Part shown: piece after piece, positions 24,885-32,471 of the stretch | Position numbering within the stretch: the first letter of the stretch is position 1 | Layout of the letters: every line of letters begins with the position of its first letter | Source: Phycisphaera sp. | GTDB lineage: Bacteria > Planctomycetota > Phycisphaerae > Phycisphaerales > SM1A02 | NCBI GenBank assembly: GCA_016124975.1 | Contig: WGMP01000010.1 | Span: 1 to 41,031 of the forward strand | Reading direction: 5' to 3' | Length of the DNA: 41,031 nucleotides | Program-made: the position numbers and the translations under genes | Notes under the pieces: model-generated | Databases searched by the model: none | Told to the model about the DNA's origin: nothing | The model's input: only the letters and a program-made list of their open reading frames with translations

Positions 24885-26276
24885 TCAGTTCCTCCACCAC
24901 TTCCGCGTCATGAATACATCCGTGAACTCGGGCACCTCGCTCGCCGTGTTCTCGAGGTCGTACTCGTCAGTCAGGGTACTGCCGAGCCAGCCGTTGAGGC
25001 GCGCCGCGGCGCGCGGCGGAGCGTGGTGCGTCGCCATCTCGGTGGCGAAGTTGATGAGGTCGTAGACGCGGCAGTTCGCCTGCAGCATGCGCTGGCGCTT
25101 CACGCTCAGGGCGTCGATGCTCGCGAGGCCGTAGCGCGACTCGTAGTCGCCCACCATCGCGCGGAACGCGCGGCGACGCTCGGTCATGTCGCCGAGCCCG
25201 CCGCCCGAGGGGCCGCCCCACGACACCGTGTCGAGCTGGCGCTCGAGGAGGCGCACCTCGCGCAGGCTCGCCCACGATCGCTGCGCGCTCTCGAGGCGGT
25301 CGCGCATGGCGGAGAAGCCGTCGTCGTTCGCGAAGTGCCCGAGCGCGCGCTCGAGCGAGTGCTGCGGGTCCTTGCCGATGCGGATCATGCTGCGGAAGAC
25401 GGAGCGCGTGCCGATCGCACCGTTCAGGCAGATGAGCCGCAGCAGCGCGACCTGCATGCGCGGCTCGCCGAGACCGTCGACGGGCACATCGAGCTGGAAG
25501 CGCTGCCTGTACTCGTCGGGGCCGATCGAGATCACGCGGTCGCCCGCGGCGGGCACATGCATCGAGCTCAGCACGCCGTCGTCATAGCGGACGCGATGGC
25601 CACCGTAGCGGTCGACGATCTCCGCGACATCGCGGCGATCGAGGATCGGGCCATTCGGCGCGCTCACGGCAAGCAGCCGCCGCGCGCGGCCAGGCGTGCC
25701 GCCGCCCTCGATCGCGAAGCGCACGGACCGCCCCGCGTCGAGCCGAGCCACGCGGTCGAAGACCTCGGTCGGGTCGAAGTAGCGGAAGACGGCGTCGTTC
25801 AGTCCGCAGCGCACGAAGAGGCTCCACCAGAATCGCGGCGTCGTGACGACGGGCTCGTCGTTCAGGTAGAGCGCCTTCGGGGTCTTGCGGCGGAGATCGG
25901 CGCCGGGCCGAAGGTCGGGCGATGCGTCGGGCGCCGTGCGATCCCTTCCATCACGCGAGGCATCCCGCGCGCCCGACGCGCCGTTCTGCCCCGCGTGGTC
26001 GTCATCCGTCTCGATCGCATCGAGTGGGTCGACCGACTCGCGCAGCTCGAGCGCCTCGCCGAGATTCCCGCACGGGCGGAGCGCACGCAGGCTCGTCACG
26101 CGGTACTCGATCTCCGGCAGCGCCTCCGCGGCCGACTTCGAGAAGTGGGCGGTGACGGCCGCGTTGAAACGGCTCGCGCTTTCGGCGGTGTCCTCCGTGT
26201 CCGCGCGAAGGATGGCGCCAGGGTCGATCTGTGGGAGGGGCGATGCCTCGATGTTGTGAAGCGTTCTGTTGGTCAT
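24885..26276 (-). CDS. DUF932-like protein (tentative)
   Basis: A 463-residue protein without signal peptide or TM segment. Residues about 95-125 are a charged, disordered linker. The core contains LYLNDEPVVTTPRFWWSLFV, RRLLAVSAPNGPILDRRD, and LLRLICLNGAIGTRSVFR. The last resembles the R..C.NG motif of DUF932 proteins, which are common on plasmids, phages and integrative elements and have no defined activity. The match is by eye. The C-terminal part is helical with charged residues (RQRMLQANCRVYDLINFATE). It is the last of four minus-strand genes from 29311 downward. Gaps of 76-210 bp between them argue for weak rather than tight operon coupling. Confidence 0.55.
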   Translation of the reverse strand: MTNRTLHNIEASPLPQIDPGAILRADTEDTAESASRFNAAVTAHFSKSAAEALPEIEYRVTSLRALRPCGNLGEALELRESVDPLDAIETDDDHAGQNGASGARDASRDGRDRTAPDASPDLRPGADLRRKTPKALYLNDEPVVTTPRFWWSLFVRCGLNDAVFRYFDPTEVFDRVARLDAGRSVRFAIEGGGTPGRARRLLAVSAPNGPILDRRDVAEIVDRYGGHRVRYDDGVLSSMHVPAAGDRVISIGPDEYRQRFQLDVPVDGLGEPRMQVALLRLICLNGAIGTRSVFRSMIRIGKDPQHSLERALGHFANDDGFSAMRDRLESAQRSWASLREVRLLERQLDTVSWGGPSGGGLGDMTERRRAFRAMVGDYESRYGLASIDALSVKRQRMLQANCRVYDLINFATEMATHHAPPRAAARLNGWLGSTLTDEYDLENTASEVPEFTDVFMTRKWWRN

Positions 26277-26381
26277 TCTTTTCCTCTGTGATCCGTCGAG
26301 TTCGATCTCTCTGTCCGTGAAGCAAGCGTGTCGCGCGTCCGGCCGCGGGCCACGCGTGGAAGTCCTGATGCCACCGCGTCG

Positions 26382-26999
26382 TCAGTCCCGCCGCGAACGG
26401 TCGCCCGTCGCGTCGTCGATCTCGGCGCAGCACGCGACGAGCGCGAAGGTGCCGCTCGCCGCGAACGCAAGCGCCGCCACGATCATCGGAACGGGTCCTT
26501 CGCTCGGGAGGAGCCCGAGACGGATGGCGCCGATCGCAAGGCCGGTGCCCGCGACGAGCCCGATGGCTCCTGCGGCGGTCATCCACGGCCAGTCCTCCAC
26601 ACGGGAGTCCTGCGAAGAGCGCGACATTCCTCCTGTCGCGAGGTCGCTCAGTTCGTTCCGCCAGTCTCCGCGGCGATACCACCGCGCGCCGATCGCGCGT
26701 CGTCCGCGCGGCAGCGTGCAGCGGCGCCGTTCGCGCATCGCGAGAACCCGCGTCTCGGAGCCCGTGCAGTCCGTCGTGGACAGCGGCTCGCGGTCAGTGA
26801 CCTCCGAGCGATCCGGCTGTGCACCCGCGGAGGCGCTCGTCGAGGCACCCGGTGAGGCACCCGGTGAGGCACCCGGTGAGGCGCCCGGTGAGGCGCCCGG
26901 TGAGGCTCCCGGTGAGGCGCCCGGTGAGGCTCCCGGTGAGGCGCCCGGTGAGGCTCCCGGCGATCCGCCATTGATGCTGTCGAGGTCAGTCAGGTCCAT
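26382..26999 (-). CDS. Two-TM protein with (SPGA)10 repeat
   Basis: A 205-residue protein not matching a family I know. Residues 1-12 (MDLTDLDSINGG) lead into about ten SPGA repeats (residues 13-53), then a basic, probably disordered region (MRERRRCTLPRGRRAIGARW). Two TM helices close the protein (WMTAAGAIGLVAGTGLAIGA and PMIVAALAFAASGTFALVA). The Pro/Gly/Ala/Ser repeat is a flexible stalk; which side of the membrane it lies on is not clear. The start could be ATG 26999 or ATG 27008 (METMDLTD). It sits between the helicase and the DUF932-like gene. Confidence 0.6.
   Translation of the reverse strand: MDLTDLDSINGGSPGASPGASPGASPGASPGASPGASPGASPGASPGASPGASTSASAGAQPDRSEVTDREPLSTTDCTGSETRVLAMRERRRCTLPRGRRAIGARWYRRGDWRNELSDLATGGMSRSSQDSRVEDWPWMTAAGAIGLVAGTGLAIGAIRLGLLPSEGPVPMIVAALAFAASGTFALVACCAEIDDATGDRSRRD
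26842..26961 (-). repeat. 12-bp minisatellite x10 encoding SPGA
   Basis: Ten units of GGTGAGGCxCCC (plus-strand form) cover 120 bp. The variable base reads A,A,A,G,G,T,G,T,G,T in order, so the last six units are three copies of a 24-bp pair. The variants are synonymous, so the Pro-Gly-Ala-Ser protein repeat is kept. This pattern points to duplication by slippage or unequal exchange. Confidence 0.92.
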
Positions 27000-27085
27000 T
27001 GTTTCCATCCGTTCCGTCCGTGCTGTTCGCGCAACCTTGTCGCGTCCTCTGCTGTTCCCGCCACCCTCGCCGCCTACCCCGAGGA

Positions 27086-28309
27086 TCAGTCGATCTCCCG
27101 CCCGATCCGAGTCCGCTGCGCACGCTTGCGTGCCCTGAGGATGGCCGCAGGAAGCGTCGTCGCCGTCTGCGCAAGCTTCACCCGCGTCGCCTCGATCTCC
27201 GCGTCGAGCGCACGCGTCGCGCCGAGCGAGCGCCAGCCCGCGTCGGTCGCGATGTACTGCTCGCTCGGCCGCACCACCCGCGCGAACGGCAGCTCCGTGT
27301 CGCGGCTCTGCACGATCTGCTTGACAGGCGACGACGGATCCCTGCGAAACACGCGACCGCACATCTGCACGGTCGGCAGCCGCGACGACGGCCTGCAGAA
27401 CACCGTGCGAAGCGAAGGGCAGTCGAAGCCCTCCGTGAGCACATTCATCGAGACAAGCGCGTCGACCGAGCCCGCCGCGAACGCCTCGAGCTGCGCCTCG
27501 CGGTCGCTCGAGCCCGTGACGAGCTCGACGCGCACGCCCGAGGCGCGAAGCACATCGACCGCGCGGCGCGACTCCGCGAGCGTGCGGAAGAAGAGAAGCG
27601 AGCGCCCCCACTTCTCCCGCTCACCCGCAAAGACGGCCGCCACCTGCTCGGGCACCCAGCGCTCGAGCATGAAGTGCCTGTACGGACTCAGGTACCCGTC
27701 GTCGACGAGCATCTGGATCGAGCAGCTCTTCACCGTCTTCTCGAAGCACAGCTTCACGCGGTCGCGCCGAAACGGCGTCGCCGTGAGGCCGATCACGAAG
27801 GCAGGGTCGATGCACCCATGCAGGGTCGCCATCGACATCGCTCCGTCGTGATGCGCCTCGTCGACCACGAGAAGGTCGACCTTCGGAGGGGTGCGGTCGA
27901 ACATCGAGATGAGCGCGAGCTCGTTGCCGAAGCCGAATCGCGCGTTCTCAGCCGCGGCCTGGCGCAGGAGATCGCGCCTGCCCGCGCACCAACCGATCCG
28001 CGCACCGAGCAGTGCGCCGAGCGCACGGGCGCAGAGAAGGCCGATGAAGGTCTTCCCCGCACCCGTCGGCGCCTGGATCAGCGCCGAGCGGCTGCGACGG
28101 CCGTCTGCGCGGGCAATGCCCGCTGCGCGCGGCCCCACGAGGTGCCCAAGGGTCTCGAGCGCGATCTCGCGCTGGTACCCGCGGGCGCCGAAGCGCGTGC
28201 AGAGTTCGTCGAGCGCCGCAGAGAGCACGGAGGCAGAGACGGGCAAGGCCGAACCGACTGAAGCCGAGACAGCGAGAGCATGGGGCGTTCGAGCGATTGT
28301 GTGTGGCAT
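27086..28309 (-). CDS. SF2 DEAD/DEAH (ResIII-type) helicase
   Basis: A 407-residue protein. ATG 28309 has GGGGA five bases upstream; a longer frame to 28375 lacks a start signal. Motif I is APTGAGKTF, motif II VDEAHHDG, motif III GLTATPFRR, motif V VLTEGFDCPS and motif VI QMCGRVFRR, so both RecA-like domains are complete. Q-motif-like GYQREIALE is near the N-terminus. It is much shorter than restriction or repair helicases and has no extra nuclease or methylase domain. Proteins of this kind unwind DNA or RNA in restriction-type and plasmid-associated systems. Its neighbours (DUF932-like, two-TM and unknown proteins) suggest an accessory or mobile context rather than a housekeeping role. Confidence 0.88.
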   Translation of the reverse strand: MPHTIARTPHALAVSASVGSALPVSASVLSAALDELCTRFGARGYQREIALETLGHLVGPRAAGIARADGRRSRSALIQAPTGAGKTFIGLLCARALGALLGARIGWCAGRRDLLRQAAAENARFGFGNELALISMFDRTPPKVDLLVVDEAHHDGAMSMATLHGCIDPAFVIGLTATPFRRDRVKLCFEKTVKSCSIQMLVDDGYLSPYRHFMLERWVPEQVAAVFAGEREKWGRSLLFFRTLAESRRAVDVLRASGVRVELVTGSSDREAQLEAFAAGSVDALVSMNVLTEGFDCPSLRTVFCRPSSRLPTVQMCGRVFRRDPSSPVKQIVQSRDTELPFARVVRPSEQYIATDAGWRSLGATRALDAEIEATRVKLAQTATTLPAAILRARKRAQRTRIGREID

Positions 28310-28451
28310 GGTTTCCCCGCTCTCAGTTGTCCGTCGTTCGATCTCCGTCTCCTCGAAGAGAGGCGCCGCGCCCACACCGCTCGGGCGCGCCCCCGCTTTC
28401 GTCCCCGCATCTCTTCCCTCGCTGTCCCCCCGCTCTTCCCACCACGGGGCT

Positions 28452-28516
28452 TCTCCTGATCTCCTGATCTGCTGAGCTCCTGAGCTCTTGATCCCCCGAT
28501 CCCCCGATCTCCCGCC
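28452..28516. repeat. Degenerate 8-bp repeats ending in a G-quadruplex-prone tract
   Basis: Between the helicase and the next upstream gene the plus strand repeats CTCCTGAT, CTGAGCTC and CCCCCGAT in tandem. On the minus strand 28492-28516 reads as four G runs of 3-5 bases (GGGCGGG...GGGGG...GGGGG) within 25 bp, which meets the usual G-quadruplex pattern. It lies just past the stop codon of the gene ending at 28520. Confidence 0.65.
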
Positions 28517-28519
28517 CAG

Positions 28520-29311
28520 CTACTGCTGCGGCCCCTGTCCGCTCTTGGCTTGGCGTCTCGCCTCCCGCTGTAGAAGGCGCATCGCGTGCCTGAGCCTGCG
28601 CCACTTGCGCTTCGAGAGCGGCGGGCCGAAGACAGCTTCGGCCCACTCCCTCGAGATCGTGAGGACTCCGTACGCCACGATGCCGGGCCAGGCGAGACTG
28701 GTCAGGTTTGCCGCGGGCGCGAAGCCGTGGAAGGCCCCCGAGCCTGGTTCACCCGATGCACTTCGATCGGTGTTCCCAGACTCGGGGGCGCTGAGTTGCC
28801 AGGTCGGCGCGATGATCCGAACCGCGAGCAGCACACCCTCCGACACAGAGGCGAAGAGCCCCGGCTGAAGAAACCGACTGGCCTGGTAGAGCACCTTGCC
28901 GGGGTTGTCCGAGGTCATGACGACCTCGGGGGCGCGCCCGCGTTCGATGACGACGAGCCCGTACTGCCCGTTGCCGAGGTAGTCGACCAGCGCGCGGCAC
29001 GCGAGGTTCGGGTTCGGCGCAGGCCGACCCGAGCGCACGCACCGCAGGCGGCAACGACCACGCGCAAGCGCGCTGCGGCTTCGACCGCCAGCTGGGCGGC
29101 GGGCCCCCCAGAGGCATGGAGCGACCCATGCACCCGCCACCCGCTGGAGGTCTTGTGCCGTCTCGGCGGAGGCATTCGCCAGCGCCGACTCGACAACGAC
29201 CGCCCACGCGCGGGGACGCGGGGCATGCCACGCGCGGTTCGCGGCGCGCGCCCGGCTGTCCGGGCCAGGTCGCCAACGCTTGCGGTGGAAGTTGAAGAAG
29301 TTGCTGGCCAT
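28520..29311 (-). CDS. Protein of unknown function, 263 aa
   Basis: No family was recognised. ATG 29311 has GGAGG five bases upstream, a good start; the frame runs further upstream through low-complexity repeats that do not look coding. The N-terminal half is Arg/Ala-rich (RKRWRPGPDSRARAANRAWH). The middle reads CRALVDYLGNGQYGLVVIER and LYQASRFLQPGLFASVSEGV, a likely alpha/beta segment, and the C-terminus is basic (LSKRKWRRLRHAMRLLQREA). There is no signal peptide or clear TM helix. It is the first gene of the minus-strand series leading to the helicase. Confidence 0.55.
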   Translation of the reverse strand: MASNFFNFHRKRWRPGPDSRARAANRAWHAPRPRAWAVVVESALANASAETAQDLQRVAGAWVAPCLWGARRPAGGRSRSALARGRCRLRCVRSGRPAPNPNLACRALVDYLGNGQYGLVVIERGRAPEVVMTSDNPGKVLYQASRFLQPGLFASVSEGVLLAVRIIAPTWQLSAPESGNTDRSASGEPGSGAFHGFAPAANLTSLAWPGIVAYGVLTISREWAEAVFGPPLSKRKWRRLRHAMRLLQREARRQAKSGQGPQQ

Positions 29312-30459
29312 GGTGTCCTCCGGCGTTTGCGTGGAGTGAAGTGAAGTGGATGTATGCGGTGTTCTCTGGTCCGTCGTGGTGCGTGCGTGATGAGATGTGC
29401 GCTTGAGCCGTTGCGGTGAAGTGACTGTCTGCCTTGTTGGCTGACTCGCCAACCGCCTGCCTGTCTGCCTGCTCGCGTGTCTGATTGCGTGTCTGATTGC
29501 GTGTCTTCCTGCTTGTCTTCCCGCTGCCCGCGCAGCCGAGGCCTCCTCCAAGTCCGCCCTGCGTCCGCTGTTGACTTTCCCGAGTCGCTGAATCTGCCAA
29601 GTCTCCCGAGCCTCCCCTGCCTCCCCTGCCTCCCCTGCCTCTCGCTCCCGCCCACCCCCCACCGATGCCGCCGGGGTCATGCCCGACCATGGGCGTGCCG
29701 ACAGCGCCCGGCCCCGAAAGGCCGCGTTTCACAGGGTTTTTCTGCGAGACGCGCGAAGAACATCCTCGCGCCACGCTCGCTCTCAAAGAGCTTCGCGCGC
29801 TTCAATCACCCAAACCAACCTGTTGTCGAAGAGGTCGTCCGGAAACCGAGCGCCTCCCCACTATCTTGGATGCGTCCGAACTGTCGGCACGCGCCCGTCC
29901 ACCCAAGAACTGGCCGCCGCGGAACAGCGCACGGCAAGCAACCTCTCGGGCTCGTCTTTTCACCAGTTTCGTGTGTGTGTTTCCAGCCAGAACTTCGGCC
30001 AGAACCTCGATTGTATCGAGAGCCACACGCCGCGTCAACGGGGTTGCACGAAGTTTTCCCGCAGCGCCCCGACATCAATGAAGCTCACCCCCGACCTTGT
30101 ATCCCAGCCCCGCGGTAGCCCCGAACCTTCAACTCGACGGTCCGCACATGAAGCGCTTCTGCCGATGCCATCTTGACATCAGGCGACTCCTCGCGCTTTC
30201 AACCGACTCCGCTCGTTGATCTGCCGACGCTCACGACGACTGATTCGAGTTCGGAGCGCGCTTCAGCATCACGGTCGATGTGCGCGGTGACCTTGCGGGG
30301 CTCCGCGACGCGCGCTGCGCGTGACGAAGGAGTTCGAGGGTCGCGGGACCCACGCTCGCTGCCAGCGAGCGTGCGGCACGCGACCAATCTCGGCGGCATG
30401 CCGTTCCCGCGCGCTACTCTGCCCTGTCACCGACATTCAGTGAGGAAAGGACCGCGGCA
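29312..30459. other. 1.1-kb repeat-rich region without a convincing gene
   Basis: Open frames on both strands are present but none has a ribosome binding site or family feature. The 5' part (29400-29660) consists of short tandem repeats. These include a 12-bp unit GCGTGTCTGATT (29475-29507, about 2.5 copies) and a 9-bp unit CCTCCCCTG (29611-29637, three copies), with strong C/T bias on the plus strand. The right part holds a perfect 11-bp palindrome with a one-base centre, CACGCTCGCTG-C-CAGCGAGCGTG (30351-30373), about 87 bp before the AlbA_2 gene, which may be an operator. Confidence 0.55.
29611..29637. repeat. 9-bp tandem repeat CCTCCCCTG x3
   Basis: Three perfect units. The minus strand carries four regularly spaced G runs with the flanking sequence, another G-quadruplex-prone site, about 300 bp upstream of the minus-strand gene starting at 29311. 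Confidence 0.85.
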
Positions 30460-31881
30460 ATGCAAGGCCCGTTCATGATCCCGCCGAGCATGATCGATGC
30501 ATGGCGGCTCGCTCCAAGCGAGCATGCTCACCTCGAGTTCAAGGAGGCGAAGTCCACATTCGACTTCGACCGTCTCTGTCAATACTGCGTTGCGATCGCG
30601 AACGAAGGCGGCGGACACCTCGTGCTTGGTATCGCCGATAGTCCCCCGCGTCGAGTCGTCGGATCAGCGGCACTGTCCCATCCCGCAACAACCGTCGAGC
30701 GGATACACGCCAAACTGGGGTTTCATATCGAGGTCTCGGAGGTGCACCACCCCGACGGCCGCGTGGTGGTCGTTGGAGTCCCAAGCCGCCCGCGCGGGAC
30801 TGCCTATGCGCTCGACGGCAGATACCTCATGCGCTCAGGCGGTTCGCTCGTCGCAATGACGGAGGACCGGCTCAGGACGATCTTCGACGAGGGCAAGCCG
30901 GACTGGCCCGACGAAGTCTCCCGCAGAGGCATGACCGCGCAGGAGGTGATCGAGACCCTCGATACGCAGACCTTCTTCGAGCTTAGACGGGAGCCGTTTC
31001 CTACAAGCACAGGCGCGATCATCGACCGACTCACGCGCGAGGGGGTTCTCGTGACCCAAGACGATCGCCACTCGTTGCTGCGCCTTGGCGGGATGCTCCT
31101 CGCGAGAAACCTCGACGACTTCCCCGACCTCCGCCGCAGGCGGCCGCGGGCTGTGGTCTATCGCGGCAACTCCAAGATCGAAACCACGCTCGACCACATC
31201 TTTCACAAGGGTTACGCGGTGGGCTTCCGCGACCTTGTTCAGTTCATCATGTCGCATCTCCCTCAGAACGAGGTCATCCAGAGCGCGCTTCGGAAAGAGG
31301 CGAAGCTCCTGCCCGAACTCGCCATCCGCGAGCTCGTCGCAAACGCCCTCGTCCATCAGGACTTCCTGATGAGCGGCGCATCGGTCATGATCGAGATCTA
31401 CGCGAACCGCATCGAGATCTCAAATCCCGGAACTCCCATCGTCGAGCTCAACCGCTTCATCGATGGCTACCAATCGAGAAACGAGCGCCTCGCCGACATG
31501 ATGCGGCGGATGGGGATCTGCGAAGAGAAGGGAAGCGGAATCGATAAAGTCGTCTCTGCGGCGGAGGCCGCGCAGCTTCCCGCGCCGCAGTTCCGCCAGG
31601 ATCCGGGGCGCACCACCGTGGTGCTCGCAGGCCCCAAGCCGTTCGAACAGATGGATCGGGAGGAGCGCATCCGCGCGTGCTATCAGCACGCCGGGCTCAA
31701 GCGGGTCACGAACGACTTCATGACGAACCAGTCCCTCCGCGAGCGGTTCAGCCTCCCATCCGACAAGTCGGCGATCGCCTCCCAGGTCATCGCGGCAACG
31801 GTGGAAGCCGGGCTCGTGAAGGCGGACGAGAGCGTCGGGACATCCCTGAAGCTCCGCCGCTACCTGCCGTACTGGGCGTGA
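30460..31881 (+). CDS. AlbA_2/Schlafen-type ATP-binding regulator
   Basis: A 473-residue protein. The N-terminal AlbA_2 (Schlafen) domain shows LEFKEAKSTFDFDRL, AIANEGGGHLVLGIAD and the later YLMRSGGSLVAM. The second part has a GHKL-ATPase-like region typical of this family: IRELVANALVHQDF, IEISNPGTP and GICEEKGSGIDKVV. The C-terminus is probably a winged helix (DKSAIASQVIAATVEAGLVK). Such proteins are annotated as transcriptional regulators or putative DNA-binding proteins, and related ones occur in anti-phage loci; no partner gene follows here. ATG 30460 lies downstream of AGGAAAGG at a rather long spacing. The length agrees with the family (about 450-500). Confidence 0.88.
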   Translation: MQGPFMIPPSMIDAWRLAPSEHAHLEFKEAKSTFDFDRLCQYCVAIANEGGGHLVLGIADSPPRRVVGSAALSHPATTVERIHAKLGFHIEVSEVHHPDGRVVVVGVPSRPRGTAYALDGRYLMRSGGSLVAMTEDRLRTIFDEGKPDWPDEVSRRGMTAQEVIETLDTQTFFELRREPFPTSTGAIIDRLTREGVLVTQDDRHSLLRLGGMLLARNLDDFPDLRRRRPRAVVYRGNSKIETTLDHIFHKGYAVGFRDLVQFIMSHLPQNEVIQSALRKEAKLLPELAIRELVANALVHQDFLMSGASVMIEIYANRIEISNPGTPIVELNRFIDGYQSRNERLADMMRRMGICEEKGSGIDKVVSAAEAAQLPAPQFRQDPGRTTVVLAGPKPFEQMDREERIRACYQHAGLKRVTNDFMTNQSLRERFSLPSDKSAIASQVIAATVEAGLVKADESVGTSLKLRRYLPYWA

Positions 31882-31885
31882 CTTC

Positions 31886-31962
31886 TGTTTAAGCGTGTAC
31901 CCGTCCCGACCACCGCCCCCGCCGCAACCCCTTCAATTCAAGGGGATTCCGTGTTTAAGCGT
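31886..31962 (+). terminator. Hairpin framed by two TGTTTAAGCGT direct repeats
   Basis: Directly after the AlbA_2 gene, CCCCTT (31928-31933) pairs with AAGGGG (31940-31945). Identical 11-mers TGTTTAAGCGT start at 31886 and 31952, 66 bp apart. The hairpin may act as a weak terminator; the direct repeats are unexplained. Confidence 0.4.
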
Positions 31963-32114
31963 TCCCCCGCTCCAACCGCCGAAACGCGTGGCTCCCTGCC
32001 GTCAGTGAGTCCTAGAATTGCGCCCACGAGCCATCTTTCAAGGACTCGACCAGCCTCAAGCACTCGACCAGCGAGAGATTCCCAGTAACCCACGACCGCA
32101 CTCAAGAGATCACC

Positions 32115-32360
32115 ATGCCCAGCCGCGACCTCACCAAGACCTACACCCGCGCCCAGTTCGTCGCCAAGCTCCGCCGCCTCGCAGACTCGCTCGAGTCGAA
32201 GAAGGCGTTCACCATCCAGGTCGGCGGCGAGCGCCTTCACATCCCTGCCGACGCCGTGTTCAACATCGAACACGAGCGCAGCGGCAAGAAGACCGCGAAG
32301 GGCACCGCGCATGAGCACGAGCTCGAGTTCCAGCTGATGTGGAAGTCGGTCGAGGCGTAA
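32115..32360 (+). CDS. Amphi-Trp domain protein, 81 aa
   Basis: A small cytoplasmic protein, MPSRDLTKTYTRAQFVAKLR at the start, then LADSLESKKAFTIQVGGERL and a C-terminal strand HELEFQLMWKSVEA. The amphi-Trp family is defined by a domain of about 70 residues with an amphipathic final strand ending in a Trp-containing motif, which fits here (ELEFQLMW). The function of the family is unknown. A weak ribosome binding site (AAGAGAT) precedes ATG 32115. No operon partner: the next gene is on the opposite strand. Confidence 0.75.
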   Translation: MPSRDLTKTYTRAQFVAKLRRLADSLESKKAFTIQVGGERLHIPADAVFNIEHERSGKKTAKGTAHEHELEFQLMWKSVEA

Positions 32361-32394
32361 TCACGCCGATGCCGCGCTGCGCTGAGTCGAGCGC

Positions 32395-32461
32395 AGTAAG
32401 CCGAACGAAGCCGAATCGGATCGAATCGAATTGAATCGAGTCGCGTCGATTGGAGTGGAGT
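32395..32461. repeat. Degenerate pentanucleotide repeat (TCGAA-type)
   Basis: A run of AAGCCGAA, ATCGGATCGAATCGAATTGA and ATCGAGTCGCGTCGATTG with a 5-bp period fills the gap between the convergent amphi-Trp and DEAD-box genes. No hairpin terminator was seen. Confidence 0.6.
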
Positions 32462-32471
32462 CGCAGCGCGC

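Noticed and set aside
29477-30118. Plus-strand open frame in the repeat-rich region
   Set aside because: It runs through simple repeats, has no start signal and lacks any domain features.
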